NCBI GenBank assembly: GCA_027483045.1
Contig: JAIXVL010000050.1
Location: 1 to 44,906 of the forward strand
Direction of reading: 5' to 3'
Source of the DNA: Lysobacteraceae bacterium
GTDB lineage: Bacteria; Pseudomonadota; Gammaproteobacteria; Xanthomonadales; Xanthomonadaceae
Length of the DNA: 44,906 nt
Positions 18,483-26,595 of this stretch are shown here, in pieces. The notes below the pieces were generated by a model, which had not been told where the DNA came from, ran no database searches, and saw only the letters and a list, made by a program, of their open reading frames with translations. Made by a program: the position numbers and the translations under genes. Position 1 is the stretch's first letter. Each line of letters opens with the position of its first letter.

Positions 18483-20423
18483 ATGCGTACGTCGGCGCTG
18501 TGGCGGAAACGGTGGTGGCCAACGGCCCTGATTGGGCTCTGCTGGGCGGCAGCTGGCCAAGCACAACCGCAACCTCAGGCAGATCTGCTTGACCTCTCCC
18601 TAGAAGACCTTCTGGCCGTAAAGGTCTCGTCCGTCAGCCTTGGCCAACAGGATGGTGCCTCTGCTGCAGCCTTGGTGGATGTGCTGACTGCTGAGCGCCT
18701 GAAGGCCCAAGGCGTGCGCAACTTGTCAGAAGCCCTGAGCTTGCTGCCAGCGATTCGAATCCTGCAGCGGCAAACCTTCACGAACGCCTATGCGGCTGTG
18801 TATGGCAATGCCGTCAATGACAACGACAATCACCTGCTCATTCTCATGAATGGCGTGCCTTGGCGCGCAAGCACGGTGGGCGGTTCCAACCGGCTGCTTT
18901 ACGACTCTTTCCCTCTGGCTTTGGTGGACCGAATTGAGTTTGTGCGCGGGCAGGCCGGGACCTTGCATGGCAGCAACGCCGTCTCGGGTGTGGTCAATAT
19001 CGTGACCAAAGCGCCACAAGCCGCTGGAGCACAGCTCGAAGCGGAGGTCGGTGCAGGTCCGACTACCGGTGCAGCTCAGTGGCACATCGGTGATGGTGAC
19101 CGTGGCGCTACGCTTTTTGCTGGGCGCCAAAGTGCCTGGGGTGATTGGCCGCTTGAGCAGGTGGCGATCGCGCTGCGAAATGGCTCCTTCGCCCGAGTCA
19201 ACGGCACCATGGAACAAACCGGCGATGCTTGGGGCGTCATGGCCCATTGGGGTGAGACCCGCCTGCAGTGGATGGGCCTGCGAAGCAACAGCACCAATGC
19301 CTCGAGTGCGCAATTCGGCTCGTCTTACGTTCCGCCCGTCCGCGACAACTCGGTCGCGGCGCGGCTCACCCATGTAGCGCATTGGGGTGAGTGGAACCTG
19401 CATGCCGCGCTGGCCGCGGACCGCAGCCGCATTGCCTTCGATGTGACCGAAGGCTACAGCCGCCGCGAGTCCTTACGCCTCGCGCTGGAATCGCCGCAAG
19501 AAGCCACGTGGCGTGGCTTTGTGGGTGTGCAGGGAGCGAAGGCACGTGGGTCGGTGCAAGGGCTGTTCCCGGAATGGCGCTCGCGCGAGTGGTCAGTGTT
19601 TGCGCAGACCTATGTCGATGTGATGCCGGGCCTTGAATTGGGCCTCGGCGCAACGTCTCAACGCGTCAAGGATGGCGGTTCTGGCACCACGCCGCAGGCC
19701 AGTCTGGTGTGGGCGCCGGAAGGTCCATGGCGGGCCAAGCTGCTGAGCGGTCGTTCGTTTCGGAATGCCGATGCTCGCGAGCGCTTCAGCAATGCCGCGT
19801 TTCAACGCGGTGACCCGACGCTGAAGCCCGAGCGCGGTCGAATTGATGCTTTGGAGCTGGGCTGGGCGGATGCAGGCTTCGACGCCTCGGCGCGCCTGTT
19901 CCGACAAAATTTGAGTGATCTGATTGTCTTGGTGCCCGCCGCTGACCGCAGACTCACGTTCACCAATCGTGAGCGCGCGCGCTTCTCTGGTATGGAATGG
20001 CAGGCCCGCTGGGCGCCGTCTTCGCAGTGGCGATTGGATAGCAGTTGGGTACGTCTTTTTGGCTTGGATGACACCCAGCAGCCCAAGGATTTGCTGCGTA
20101 TGCAGGCGGCATTCGTTGCTGAAGCCGGTTGGCAATTGGGTGCGGCTATAGAGGCGGCCGGTGCATCGCCTAGGTCATCGCGTGTGCAGGCCGTGCGCCC
20201 GGTACTCAACCCGCCTGCGGCCGGCTATGTGCGTGCCAATGTCCATCTTCGGTTACCTCTGGGGCAGTGGTGGTCGGCGTTGCCAGAGTCGTTCGAATCC
20301 ACCTTGCATGTGAGCAATCTGGGCGACACAGACACGTGGCAAGCCACAAGCGTGAATCCGCTGAACACACTGCCCTATGCGCCACCTCGCGAAGTGCGGC
20401 TCGGTTTCAGCACACAGTTCTGA
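18483..20423 (+). CDS. TonB-dependent outer-membrane receptor
   Basis: A 646-residue receptor. A signal peptide with basic n-region (MRTSALWRKRWW...AAAGQA) leads to DLLDLSLEDLLAVKVSSVS, a sequence common at the start of short TonB-dependent receptors. A plug domain follows (RNLSEALSLLPAIRI, LILMNGVPWR, VDRIEFVRGQAGTLHGSNAVSGVVNIVT), then a 22-strand barrel ending REVRLGFSTQF with terminal Phe. It should import a scarce ligand using TonB-ExbBD energy; the ligand cannot be deduced. The ATG has a GGAGGGTGGG ribosome-binding site. An alternative ATG at 18435 would overlap the ubiA stop but gives a poor signal peptide. The gene's last 49 bases overlap convergent comF. Confidence 0.92.
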   Translation: MRTSALWRKRWWPTALIGLCWAAAGQAQPQPQADLLDLSLEDLLAVKVSSVSLGQQDGASAAALVDVLTAERLKAQGVRNLSEALSLLPAIRILQRQTFTNAYAAVYGNAVNDNDNHLLILMNGVPWRASTVGGSNRLLYDSFPLALVDRIEFVRGQAGTLHGSNAVSGVVNIVTKAPQAAGAQLEAEVGAGPTTGAAQWHIGDGDRGATLFAGRQSAWGDWPLEQVAIALRNGSFARVNGTMEQTGDAWGVMAHWGETRLQWMGLRSNSTNASSAQFGSSYVPPVRDNSVAARLTHVAHWGEWNLHAALAADRSRIAFDVTEGYSRRESLRLALESPQEATWRGFVGVQGAKARGSVQGLFPEWRSREWSVFAQTYVDVMPGLELGLGATSQRVKDGGSGTTPQASLVWAPEGPWRAKLLSGRSFRNADARERFSNAAFQRGDPTLKPERGRIDALELGWADAGFDASARLFRQNLSDLIVLVPAADRRLTFTNRERARFSGMEWQARWAPSSQWRLDSSWVRLFGLDDTQQPKDLLRMQAAFVAEAGWQLGAAIEAAGASPRSSRVQAVRPVLNPPAAGYVRANVHLRLPLGQWWSALPESFESTLHVSNLGDTDTWQATSVNPLNTLPYAPPREVRLGFSTQF

Positions 20424-21100
20424 TCGAAGGTCATTGGTGCGCGTGGCGCAGGCACTCGCGCCACGACCCACACGTCGACACGCTGCGCTCCCGCGGCCAT
20501 CAAGGCTTCGCTCGCCGCCCAAGCGGTGCTTCCGGTCGTGAAGACATCATCGACCAGGGCGATGTGTGCCGGGCACGACCCCTTCGCGACAAAGGCCTGA
20601 TGCAGGTTGCGGCGACGAGCTTCGGCACTGAGCCGAGTTTGCGCCGAGGTTGCGCGCTCGCGCGTCAGGGTCGAATCGAGCAGCGGTATCCGCAGCGCTT
20701 TGGCCCAGTCGGCGGCAATGCCACGCGCCTGATCAAAGCCGCGCTCGCGAAGGCGTTGGCGATGTAGGGGCACGGGCACCAAAGCGCAGGGTAGAGGAGC
20801 AGCGCTTAGCGTGGGCAGGCAAAGCTTTGCCAAGCAGCGCCCTGCCGTCAGGTCCTCGCTGAACTTGTAGCGGCGCAGCAACTCAGGAAGCCCTGCCTCG
20901 TAGTTGAACGTGGCCACCGAAATCGCCCATGGGGCGCCCAGTGGCCGGAGCTGCACCGGCTGTTCGCTGCGGGGCAGGCTGGCCTCGCAAAGCGGGCACA
21001 GGCCCATCTCCCAGGGGCAAGCGAGACCGCAGCCCAAGCAGGCACCCGGCAGCAGGAAATCGCAGGCGTCGGTCCATAAACGCCGAAGCGGATGGTTCAT
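20375..21100 (-). CDS. comF: ComF family phosphoribosyltransferase-like protein
   Basis: A 241-residue protein with an N-terminal zinc-binding cluster (CLGCG at 21-25 and CPLC at 35-38), the conserved PVPLHRQRLRERGFDQA segment (about 109-125) and the PRPP-binding loop IALVDDVFTTGST (180-192). ComF proteins are needed for natural transformation in several bacteria, probably acting with PriA and single-strand uptake; the biochemical reaction is not established. The frame is open far upstream on this strand, but the ATG at 21100 gives the family N terminus, and upstream lies bioB on the other strand. The C-terminal 15 or so residues are encoded within the end of the TonB receptor gene. Confidence 0.92.
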   Translation of the reverse strand: MNHPLRRLWTDACDFLLPGACLGCGLACPWEMGLCPLCEASLPRSEQPVQLRPLGAPWAISVATFNYEAGLPELLRRYKFSEDLTAGRCLAKLCLPTLSAAPLPCALVPVPLHRQRLRERGFDQARGIAADWAKALRIPLLDSTLTRERATSAQTRLSAEARRRNLHQAFVAKGSCPAHIALVDDVFTTGSTAWAASEALMAAGAQRVDVWVVARVPAPRAPMTFDQNCVLKPSRTSRGGA

Positions 21101-21105
21101 TGAGG

Positions 21106-21134
21106 TTGACAGGGCGGGGGGGGCTTTCCAGACT
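21106..21134 (+). promoter_or_regulatory. Candidate bioB promoter with a G8 tract in its spacer
   Basis: A perfect TTGACA lies at 21106-21111. Seventeen bases further is CAGACT (21129-21134), only a three-of-six -10 match. The spacer holds eight consecutive G (21116-21123). The predicted leader to the bioB ATG at 21173 is about 32 bases. No obvious BirA operator palindrome was recognised. Confidence 0.3.
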
Positions 21135-21172
21135 GCCGAGGCTGCGGCCCTGCCCGCTGTCGGAAATCTTCT

Positions 21173-22183
21173 ATGCCTGCTGTCATTCGTAACGATTGGA
21201 CGCGCGAGGAAATCATCGCGCTGTTCGCCCTGCCTTTTCCCGAATTGCTGCACCGCGCCAGCAGCGTGCATCGCGAGCATTTCGATCCCAGCGAGGTGCA
21301 AGTCAGCACCCTGCTGTCCATCAAGACGGGCGGCTGCCCAGAAGACTGCGCCTACTGCCCGCAGAGCGCGCGCTACAACACGGGCCTGAAGGCCGAGAAG
21401 TTGATGGCGCTCGACGACGTCATTGCGCGCGCGGCTGCAGCAAAGGCCGCAGGCGCCACGCGCTTCTGCATGGGTGCAGCATGGCGTTCGCCCAAAGACA
21501 AAGACGTGGTTGAAGTGGCGAAGATGGTCAGTGCGGTCAAGGCCATGGGCATGGAAACCTGCGCCACGCTGGGCATGTTGAAGCCTGAGCAGGCGGAGTC
21601 GCTGAAGGTCGCCGGCCTCGACTACTACAACCACAACCTCGACACCGCGCCCGAGTTTTACGGTGATGTGATCAAGACTCGCGAGTACCAGGACCGTCTC
21701 GACACGCTCGCGAATGTGCGCAATGCCGGCCTGAAGACTTGCTGTGGCGGCATTGTGGGCATGGGCGAATCGCGCGAGCAGCGCGCTGGCCTGTTGCACA
21801 CGCTGGCGACCTTGCCGGAGCACCCCGGCTCGGTCCCGATCAATCGCCTTGTGCAGGTGGAAGGCACGCCTTTGCACGGCACCGCACTGCTCGATCCCTT
21901 CGAGTTCGTTCGCACGATTGCGGTGGCCCGCATTCTGATGCCGGCATCGATGGTGCGCTTGTCGGCAGGGCGCAATGAGATGAGCGAAGAGTTGCAGGCT
22001 ATGTGTTTCTTGGCGGGCGCCAACTCCATCTTCTACGGCGAAAAATTGCTGACCACGGGCAACCCCGATGTTGAAGCCGACCAAGCCCTGTTCGTCAGGC
22101 TGGGCTTGAAGCCAATGGCGGTGGTGGAAGAAAGCCGGACCGTACACGCCGATATCGTTTGCCCTTCGCCGCAGGCTGCTTGA
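21173..22183 (+). CDS. bioB: Biotin synthase
   Basis: A 336-residue radical SAM enzyme. The [4Fe-4S] motif is CPEDCAYC (Cys55, Cys59, Cys62), preceded by SIKTGG. Other signatures are [33 protein letters not shown] and [28 protein letters not shown]-like sequence near the end, which includes the Arg that ligands the [2Fe-2S] cluster. It inserts sulfur into dethiobiotin, the last step of biotin synthesis. It is first in bioB-bioF-bioH-bioC; bioA and bioD are not present here. It diverges from comF across 72 bases. Confidence 0.98.
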   Translation: MPAVIRNDWTREEIIALFALPFPELLHRASSVHREHFDPSEVQVSTLLSIKTGGCPEDCAYCPQSARYNTGLKAEKLMALDDVIARAAAAKAAGATRFCMGAAWRSPKDKDVVEVAKMVSAVKAMGMETCATLGMLKPEQAESLKVAGLDYYNHNLDTAPEFYGDVIKTREYQDRLDTLANVRNAGLKTCCGGIVGMGESREQRAGLLHTLATLPEHPGSVPINRLVQVEGTPLHGTALLDPFEFVRTIAVARILMPASMVRLSAGRNEMSEELQAMCFLAGANSIFYGEKLLTTGNPDVEADQALFVRLGLKPMAVVEESRTVHADIVCPSPQAA

Positions 22184-22187
22184 GCCG

Positions 22188-23375
22188 ATGACGCGCGCTC
22201 GCTGGACGGAACGCTTGGCGGTGGCGCAGGCCAGTCGTGCGCGTGCCGACGGCTTGCGTCGGCGCCGTGTGGTTGAGCAAGTGGATGGTGTGCGCGTGCG
22301 CGTGGATGGGCATTGGCTCATCAACTTCTGCAGTAACGATTACCTCGGACTCGCCGCATCACTCGACGCCGTTGCCGCGCTTCAAGAAGCGTCGGCTTGG
22401 CACGGCGTTGGCAGCGGCGCATCGGCCTTAGTCAGTGGCCATCACGCGCTGCATGCGGCCTTCGAGCGCGAAGCAGCGGAGTGGTTGGGCTACGAGCGCG
22501 CGCTGTTTTTTCCAAGCGGCTACCAAGCCAATTTGGCGGCCATGCAAGGTCTGCTTGAGCCGGGCGATGTGTGCGTGCAGGATAAGTTGAATCATGCGTG
22601 CTTGATCGACGGAGCGCGCTTGGCTGGAGCGGAACTGAAGCGCTACCCGCATCGCGATTTTGGTGGGGCCTTGCGTCAGCTGCAGTCGAGCCCGGACGCC
22701 GCTGCGCTGCTGGCCACCGATAGCGTCTTCAGCATGGATGGTGATGTGGCGCCTTTGCGCGAATTGGCGCTCGCCGCGACCGGTGAGCACGCGCTGTTCT
22801 TGGTTGATGAAGCACACGGTGTGGGCGTGATGGGGCCTGATGGCCGCGGTGCCTGCGCAGCGGCAGGGCTTTCTGCGCGCGATGTACCCGTGATGCTGGT
22901 GCCGATGGGCAAGGCGTTTGGCGGGCAGGGCGCATTGGTACTGGGCGCACAGCCGCTGATCGAACACCTGCTGCAAACCGCCCGCCCTTATGTTTTCAGC
23001 ACGTCAGCGGCGCCAGCCATGGCTGCCGCCATGAGCGCCAATCTGCGTGCCATTCAAAACGAAGGCTGGCGTCGCGCCAAACTTGCCTCGCTTGTCGCGC
23101 GGTTTCGTCGCGGCGCATTGCGTTGCGGCTTGCCGGTCGTGTCATCTTCCACAGCGATTCAGCCCGTTTTGCTTGGAAGCAACAGCCGCGCGCTCGCGGT
23201 CGCCAAGGCGCTCGAGCAACGTGGACTGTGGGTCGCGCCGATTCGCCCGCCGGCGGTGCCCGATGGCAAAGCCCGACTGCGCGTAACTCTGACCGCAGCG
23301 CATAGCGAGACCGATGTCGATGCCTTGATCGACGCGCTGGCGATTTGCTTGGACGAAGCGGAAGACCCCGCATGA
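22188..23375 (+). CDS. bioF: 8-amino-7-oxononanoate synthase
   Basis: A 395-residue PLP-dependent acyl-CoA/ACP transferase of the alpha-oxoamine synthase family. Visible signatures are NFCSNDYLGLA (47-57), GSGASALVSGHHALH (76-90), FFPSGYQAN (107-115), DEAHGVGVMG with the PLP-ring Asp207, and the PLP lysine in PMGKAFGGQGA (Lys242), followed by FSTSAAPA. It condenses pimeloyl-ACP (or -CoA) with alanine to start the biotin ring pathway. The start is 4 bases after the bioB stop, and its stop overlaps the bioH start (ATGA). Confidence 0.97.
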   Translation: MTRARWTERLAVAQASRARADGLRRRRVVEQVDGVRVRVDGHWLINFCSNDYLGLAASLDAVAALQEASAWHGVGSGASALVSGHHALHAAFEREAAEWLGYERALFFPSGYQANLAAMQGLLEPGDVCVQDKLNHACLIDGARLAGAELKRYPHRDFGGALRQLQSSPDAAALLATDSVFSMDGDVAPLRELALAATGEHALFLVDEAHGVGVMGPDGRGACAAAGLSARDVPVMLVPMGKAFGGQGALVLGAQPLIEHLLQTARPYVFSTSAAPAMAAAMSANLRAIQNEGWRRAKLASLVARFRRGALRCGLPVVSSSTAIQPVLLGSNSRALAVAKALEQRGLWVAPIRPPAVPDGKARLRVTLTAAHSETDVDALIDALAICLDEAEDPA

Positions 23376-24169
23376 CCCAGTTGCATGCGGAGTGCGTCGG
23401 GCAAGGCCCGGCGCTGGTGCTGTTGCACGGATGGGCCATGCACGGCGGCATTTTCGAGCGCTTGTCGGCCACGCTCTCATCGCAATTCACGGTAGTGACC
23501 GTCGACTTGCCCGGGCACGGCGGCAGCCGCAGTAGCGATTCGCCCTTGGTGCTCGATTCCTTGGCCGATGTGCTCGTCCAAACCTTGGATGCGGTGTTGC
23601 CTGCGAAACAGCGCGTTGTGCTGTGCGGCTGGTCCTTGGGCGGCTTGGTGGCTTTAGCGACAGCGGCGAAGTTTTCGGATCGCGTACGTGGCTTAGGCAT
23701 GCTGGCTGCCAGCCCGCGATTTGTTTCGGCGCCTGACTGGCTCGAGGGTATGGACGCTCGCGTGTTCGAGGTGTTCGGAGAGGAGTTGGGGCGCGACTAT
23801 CGCGGCACCCTCGATCGATTCCTGATGCTTGAAGCGCAAGGCTCGGCGCATTTGCGCGAAGAGCTGCGCTACCTGCGCGATGCGGTGTATGCACGCGGAG
23901 AGCCGGCACCACGCGCCCTGGTCGAGGGCCTCGCGTTGCTGCACGACAGCGACCTTCGCTTTCTATTGCCGGGCTTGGCCATGCCAAGTCTTTGGGTGGC
24001 GGGACGACGCGATCGCTTAGTGAATCCGCAGGCCATGCGCGAAGCCGCCACGTTGGCGCCGCGCAGCCGGTTCCTGCAAATCGACAGCGGCGGGCACGCG
24101 CCTTTCCTCACCGAAACAATGCGCGTGGCCGAGGCACTCACAGTCTTCGCGGCAGACTGCCCGCCGTGA
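23372..24169 (+). CDS. bioH: Pimeloyl-[acyl-carrier protein] methyl ester esterase
   Basis: A 265-residue alpha/beta-hydrolase with LLHGWAMHGG (oxyanion region, 17-26), nucleophile elbow GWSLGG (Ser88), catalytic Asp214 (GRRDRLVN) and His242 (GGHAPFLTE). BioH removes the methyl group from pimeloyl-ACP methyl ester, ending the BioC-initiated synthesis of pimelate. Its place between bioF and bioC makes the BioH assignment strong; in E. coli bioH is unlinked. The ATG at 23372 overlaps the bioF stop. An upstream in-frame ATG lies within bioF and is not needed. Confidence 0.94.
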   Translation: MTQLHAECVGQGPALVLLHGWAMHGGIFERLSATLSSQFTVVTVDLPGHGGSRSSDSPLVLDSLADVLVQTLDAVLPAKQRVVLCGWSLGGLVALATAAKFSDRVRGLGMLAASPRFVSAPDWLEGMDARVFEVFGEELGRDYRGTLDRFLMLEAQGSAHLREELRYLRDAVYARGEPAPRALVEGLALLHDSDLRFLLPGLAMPSLWVAGRRDRLVNPQAMREAATLAPRSRFLQIDSGGHAPFLTETMRVAEALTVFAADCPP

Positions 24170-24185
24170 GCGCAGGGAAACGAGC

Positions 24186-25061
24186 ATGAGTGTGTTTGAC
24201 CCGCGTGCGGTTCGCCGCGCCTTTGGCCGCGCCGCGCCGACCTATACCGCCGCCGCTGCATTGCAGCGCGAAGTGGAAGCGCGTCTGTTGGAGCAGCTGC
24301 ATTACTTGGATGACCGCGTGCCCGCGCGTGTTCTCGATCTGGGTTGCGGGCCGGGCAGTGCCAGCGCGGCACTGAAGGCGCGCTGGGGCCGAAAAACGCA
24401 GGTGGTGGCGGTGGATCTTGCGCAGCCCATGCTGCGCGAAGCGCGGGCGAAGAGCCGATTCTGGAAGCCCATTCATACCGTACAAGCGGACGCCGCCGCG
24501 CTGCCGTTCGCCGATGCCAGCTTCGATGTGGTGTTCAGCAGCCTGTGCTTGCAGTGGGTCGCAGATTTGCCGCGTGCCTTGGGTGGCTTGCGCCGCGTGA
24601 TGCGCGAAGGTGGCTTACTGGTGTTCAGCACCTTCGGGCCACAGACCTTGATCGAACTGCGCGAGGCCTATGAGAAAGCGGGTTTGGCCGCACCGCTGTC
24701 GCCGTTTGCCGCCATCCAGCAGGTGGGTGATGCACTGGTCGCGCAAGGGTTCAAGAATCCCGTCATCGAGCGCGACGAGTTCACGCTCACCTATCCCGAC
24801 GTGAGCGCCCTGCTACGCGAGTTGAAAGCCATCGGCGCCACCGATGCACGCGTCGATCGTCCGCGCGGTTTGGCGGGTCGTGGTCGTCACCGTGCCGTGG
24901 CCGAGGCCTATGAGGCACTGCGTGTGCAAGACGCTCTGCCAAGCACCTGGGAAGTCGTTACGGCGATGGCTTGGGCACCGCCACCGGGTGCGGCGCGGCG
25001 CGAGGGCGGTGCAGATGTGGCGGTGTTTCCTGCTGATCGGATTCCGATTCGGCGGCGCTGA
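24186..25061 (+). CDS. bioC: Malonyl-[acyl-carrier protein] O-methyltransferase
   Basis: A 291-residue SAM-dependent methyltransferase. The N terminus (VRRAFGRAAPTYTAAAALQREV) is characteristic of BioC. SAM motif I is VLDLGCGPG (about 48-56), with VVAVDLAQPML as motif II and SFDVVFSSLCLQWV further on. It methylates malonyl-ACP so that the fatty-acid machinery can extend it to pimeloyl-ACP methyl ester, which BioH then demethylates. It is 16 bases after bioH, with a GGGAAACGAGC leader before the ATG, and is the last gene of the biotin operon. Confidence 0.95.
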   Translation: MSVFDPRAVRRAFGRAAPTYTAAAALQREVEARLLEQLHYLDDRVPARVLDLGCGPGSASAALKARWGRKTQVVAVDLAQPMLREARAKSRFWKPIHTVQADAAALPFADASFDVVFSSLCLQWVADLPRALGGLRRVMREGGLLVFSTFGPQTLIELREAYEKAGLAAPLSPFAAIQQVGDALVAQGFKNPVIERDEFTLTYPDVSALLRELKAIGATDARVDRPRGLAGRGRHRAVAEAYEALRVQDALPSTWEVVTAMAWAPPPGAARREGGADVAVFPADRIPIRRR

Positions 25062-25082
25062 GTCAGCGCGTTAGGCGCTGAC
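25062..25082. terminator. Hairpin between convergent bioC and SnoaL-like gene
   Basis: GTCAGCGC (25062-25069) pairs with GCGCTGAC (25075-25082) around a GTTAG loop that contains the TAA stop of the minus-strand gene. Neither side has a T-run, so this is at best a weak or Rho-assisted end signal for the two convergent transcripts. Confidence 0.3.
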
Positions 25083-25490
25083 CTGAGCAATCCAATCCTG
25101 CAAGTTGTAGGTGTTCGTTACCCGCGCAATGGCGCCATCACGAATATCGAAAAACGCACCGCCGGGCAACACATAGCGCTGTCCGCGTGCGGCCGGCAGA
25201 CCTTCATCATCATGCAGGTACTGGCCGTGGACGACGTACTCCGAGGCTGCATGCGCACCATCGGCAGAAGCAATGATGCGAATGTCGGCCAGACGTTCGC
25301 TGTAGCTGCGATTCATGCGCGCAAGAAAAGCGCGAAACGCGGCCACACCGTTTTCGCGAGGGCCTTGATTGAGGTCGTGCGCCACATCACTGCTGAGGCA
25401 AGCGAGCATGGCCTCCCAGTCGCCTGCATTGAAGGCCGCGTAGTAGCGAGTGATGAGAGCGATGCTCGCTTCCGAGGGGGTTACGGCCAT
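25071..25490 (-). CDS. SnoaL-like / ketosteroid isomerase-related protein
   Basis: A 139-residue NTF2-fold protein: ALITRYYAAFNAGDWEAMLACLSSDVAHDLNQG (helix then strand, with the family's FN.GD pattern), AFRAFLARMNRSYSERL, EYVVHGQY, and GGAFFDIRDGAIARVTNTYNLQDWI, the usual last two strands. It resembles the conserved 'ketosteroid isomerase-related' group, whose biochemical role is not known. It starts inside the 3' end of the dehydratase gene (10-base overlap), so the pair is translationally coupled and might act on the same class of small molecules; this is inference. It converges on bioC with a 9-base gap. Confidence 0.8.
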   Translation of the reverse strand: MAVTPSEASIALITRYYAAFNAGDWEAMLACLSSDVAHDLNQGPRENGVAAFRAFLARMNRSYSERLADIRIIASADGAHAASEYVVHGQYLHDDEGLPAARGQRYVLPGGAFFDIRDGAIARVTNTYNLQDWIAQVSA

Positions 25491-26524
25491 TCGAAGGGCT
25501 CCGGCGCAAGGGAAAACAGGCTGGGAAGTGTGTCGAGATCGACATTGCCACCCGAAAGAATGATGCCCACACGTTGGCCCGCGAATAGCGTGCGGTTGCG
25601 CAACACGGCGGCGAGCGGCACCGCGCAGCTGGGCTCGATGAGGATCTTCAGGCGCTCATAAACCAAGCGCATCGCCGCCACGGTTTCGGCGTCGCTGACC
25701 AGCAGCACCCGCTCCACATGATCGCGAAGAATGTCAAAGGTGAGTGGGCCAAGCTCGGCACGTAGGCCGTCGGAAATGGTGTTGGCCACACGCCCGGTGA
25801 TGCGCGTTCCGGAGACAAGTGAGTCATGCCCGTCGCGTGCACCTTCGGGCTCTGCGGCAATCACGCGAATGCCCGGATGCACGCCATGCGCGGCGATCGC
25901 AGTGCCGCTCATTAACCCGCCGCCTGAGAGGGGCGCCATCACCACATCCAGAATGGGGCCGGAATCGCGAGCCACGCCGCGCCGGTCGACTTGATGCAGC
26001 AGTTCGAGTGCTGCGGTGCCTTGGCCGGCAATCACGCGGCCATCGTTATACGGGTGCACCAACTCGCCACCGGTCTCGGCCAGCACGCGCGCCGTCGCTT
26101 CGTTGCGCGCGCTTTGCGCCACATCGCAATCCACGATGCGTGCGCCATGGCGGGCAATTGCTGCACGCTTGATACGCGCTGCCGCGCCGGGCACCACGAC
26201 AGTGCAGTTGATCCCTCGAAGCGCGCAGGCCAATGCCACGGCCGCGCCGTGGTTGCCCGAGCTCTGTGTGACCACACCGCGAGCGGCTTGCTCTTCGGAA
26301 AGCGAAAACACGGCATTGGCGGCGCCACGAAACTTGAAAGCGCCAACACGCTGGAAGTTTTCGCACTTGAAGTACAGCTCGCAGCCGGCAAGTGCATCAA
26401 GCGACGCCGAGCGCAGTACGGGCGTGACGTGGGCCAAGCCTGAGATGCGCGCCGCGGCGTCACGCAGGTCGTCGAAGCTCGGTCGTTGGTCGGCGCGAAG
26501 CGCCAGTGCGGGGGTGGTCGTCAT
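25481..26524 (-). CDS. PLP-dependent threonine/serine dehydratase (single-domain, catabolic type)
   Basis: A 347-residue fold-type II PLP enzyme. The PLP lysine is in GAFKFRGA (Lys64), the phosphate loops are SSGNHGAA and SGGGLMSG, and the C-terminal ILSGGN closes the cofactor site. There is no C-terminal ACT-like regulatory domain, so it is closer to catabolic threonine dehydratase or serine racemase/dehydratase than to biosynthetic IlvA. These families cannot be separated by eye. The ATG at 26524 is chosen; an in-frame ATG at 26545 adds MFHNPPT. It diverges from pepN across 71 bases, in which CATAAT (minus strand, 26539-26534) could be a -10 very close to the start codon. Confidence 0.88.
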   Translation of the reverse strand: MTTTPALALRADQRPSFDDLRDAAARISGLAHVTPVLRSASLDALAGCELYFKCENFQRVGAFKFRGAANAVFSLSEEQAARGVVTQSSGNHGAAVALACALRGINCTVVVPGAAARIKRAAIARHGARIVDCDVAQSARNEATARVLAETGGELVHPYNDGRVIAGQGTAALELLHQVDRRGVARDSGPILDVVMAPLSGGGLMSGTAIAAHGVHPGIRVIAAEPEGARDGHDSLVSGTRITGRVANTISDGLRAELGPLTFDILRDHVERVLLVSDAETVAAMRLVYERLKILIEPSCAVPLAAVLRNRTLFAGQRVGIILSGGNVDLDTLPSLFSLAPEPFEWP

Positions 26525-26562
26525 GGTGGGAGGATTATGGAACATGCAGCCCCCGAGGCCGC

Positions 26563-26568
26563 TATGCT
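26563..26568 (+). promoter_or_regulatory. Candidate -10 element of pepN
   Basis: TATGCT (four of six consensus bases, including the key TA...T) lies 27 bases before the pepN ATG in the short divergent gap. No convincing -35 is visible. Confidence 0.25.
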
Positions 26569-26595
26569 GGCTGCATCGTCCACCGTTTGGCTGCA

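Noticed and set aside
21101-22324. Minus-strand open frame running 408 codons upstream of comF, opposite bioB
   Set aside because: It would only extend ComF at its N terminus with sequence antisense to bioB; the ATG at 21100 gives the normal ComF start.
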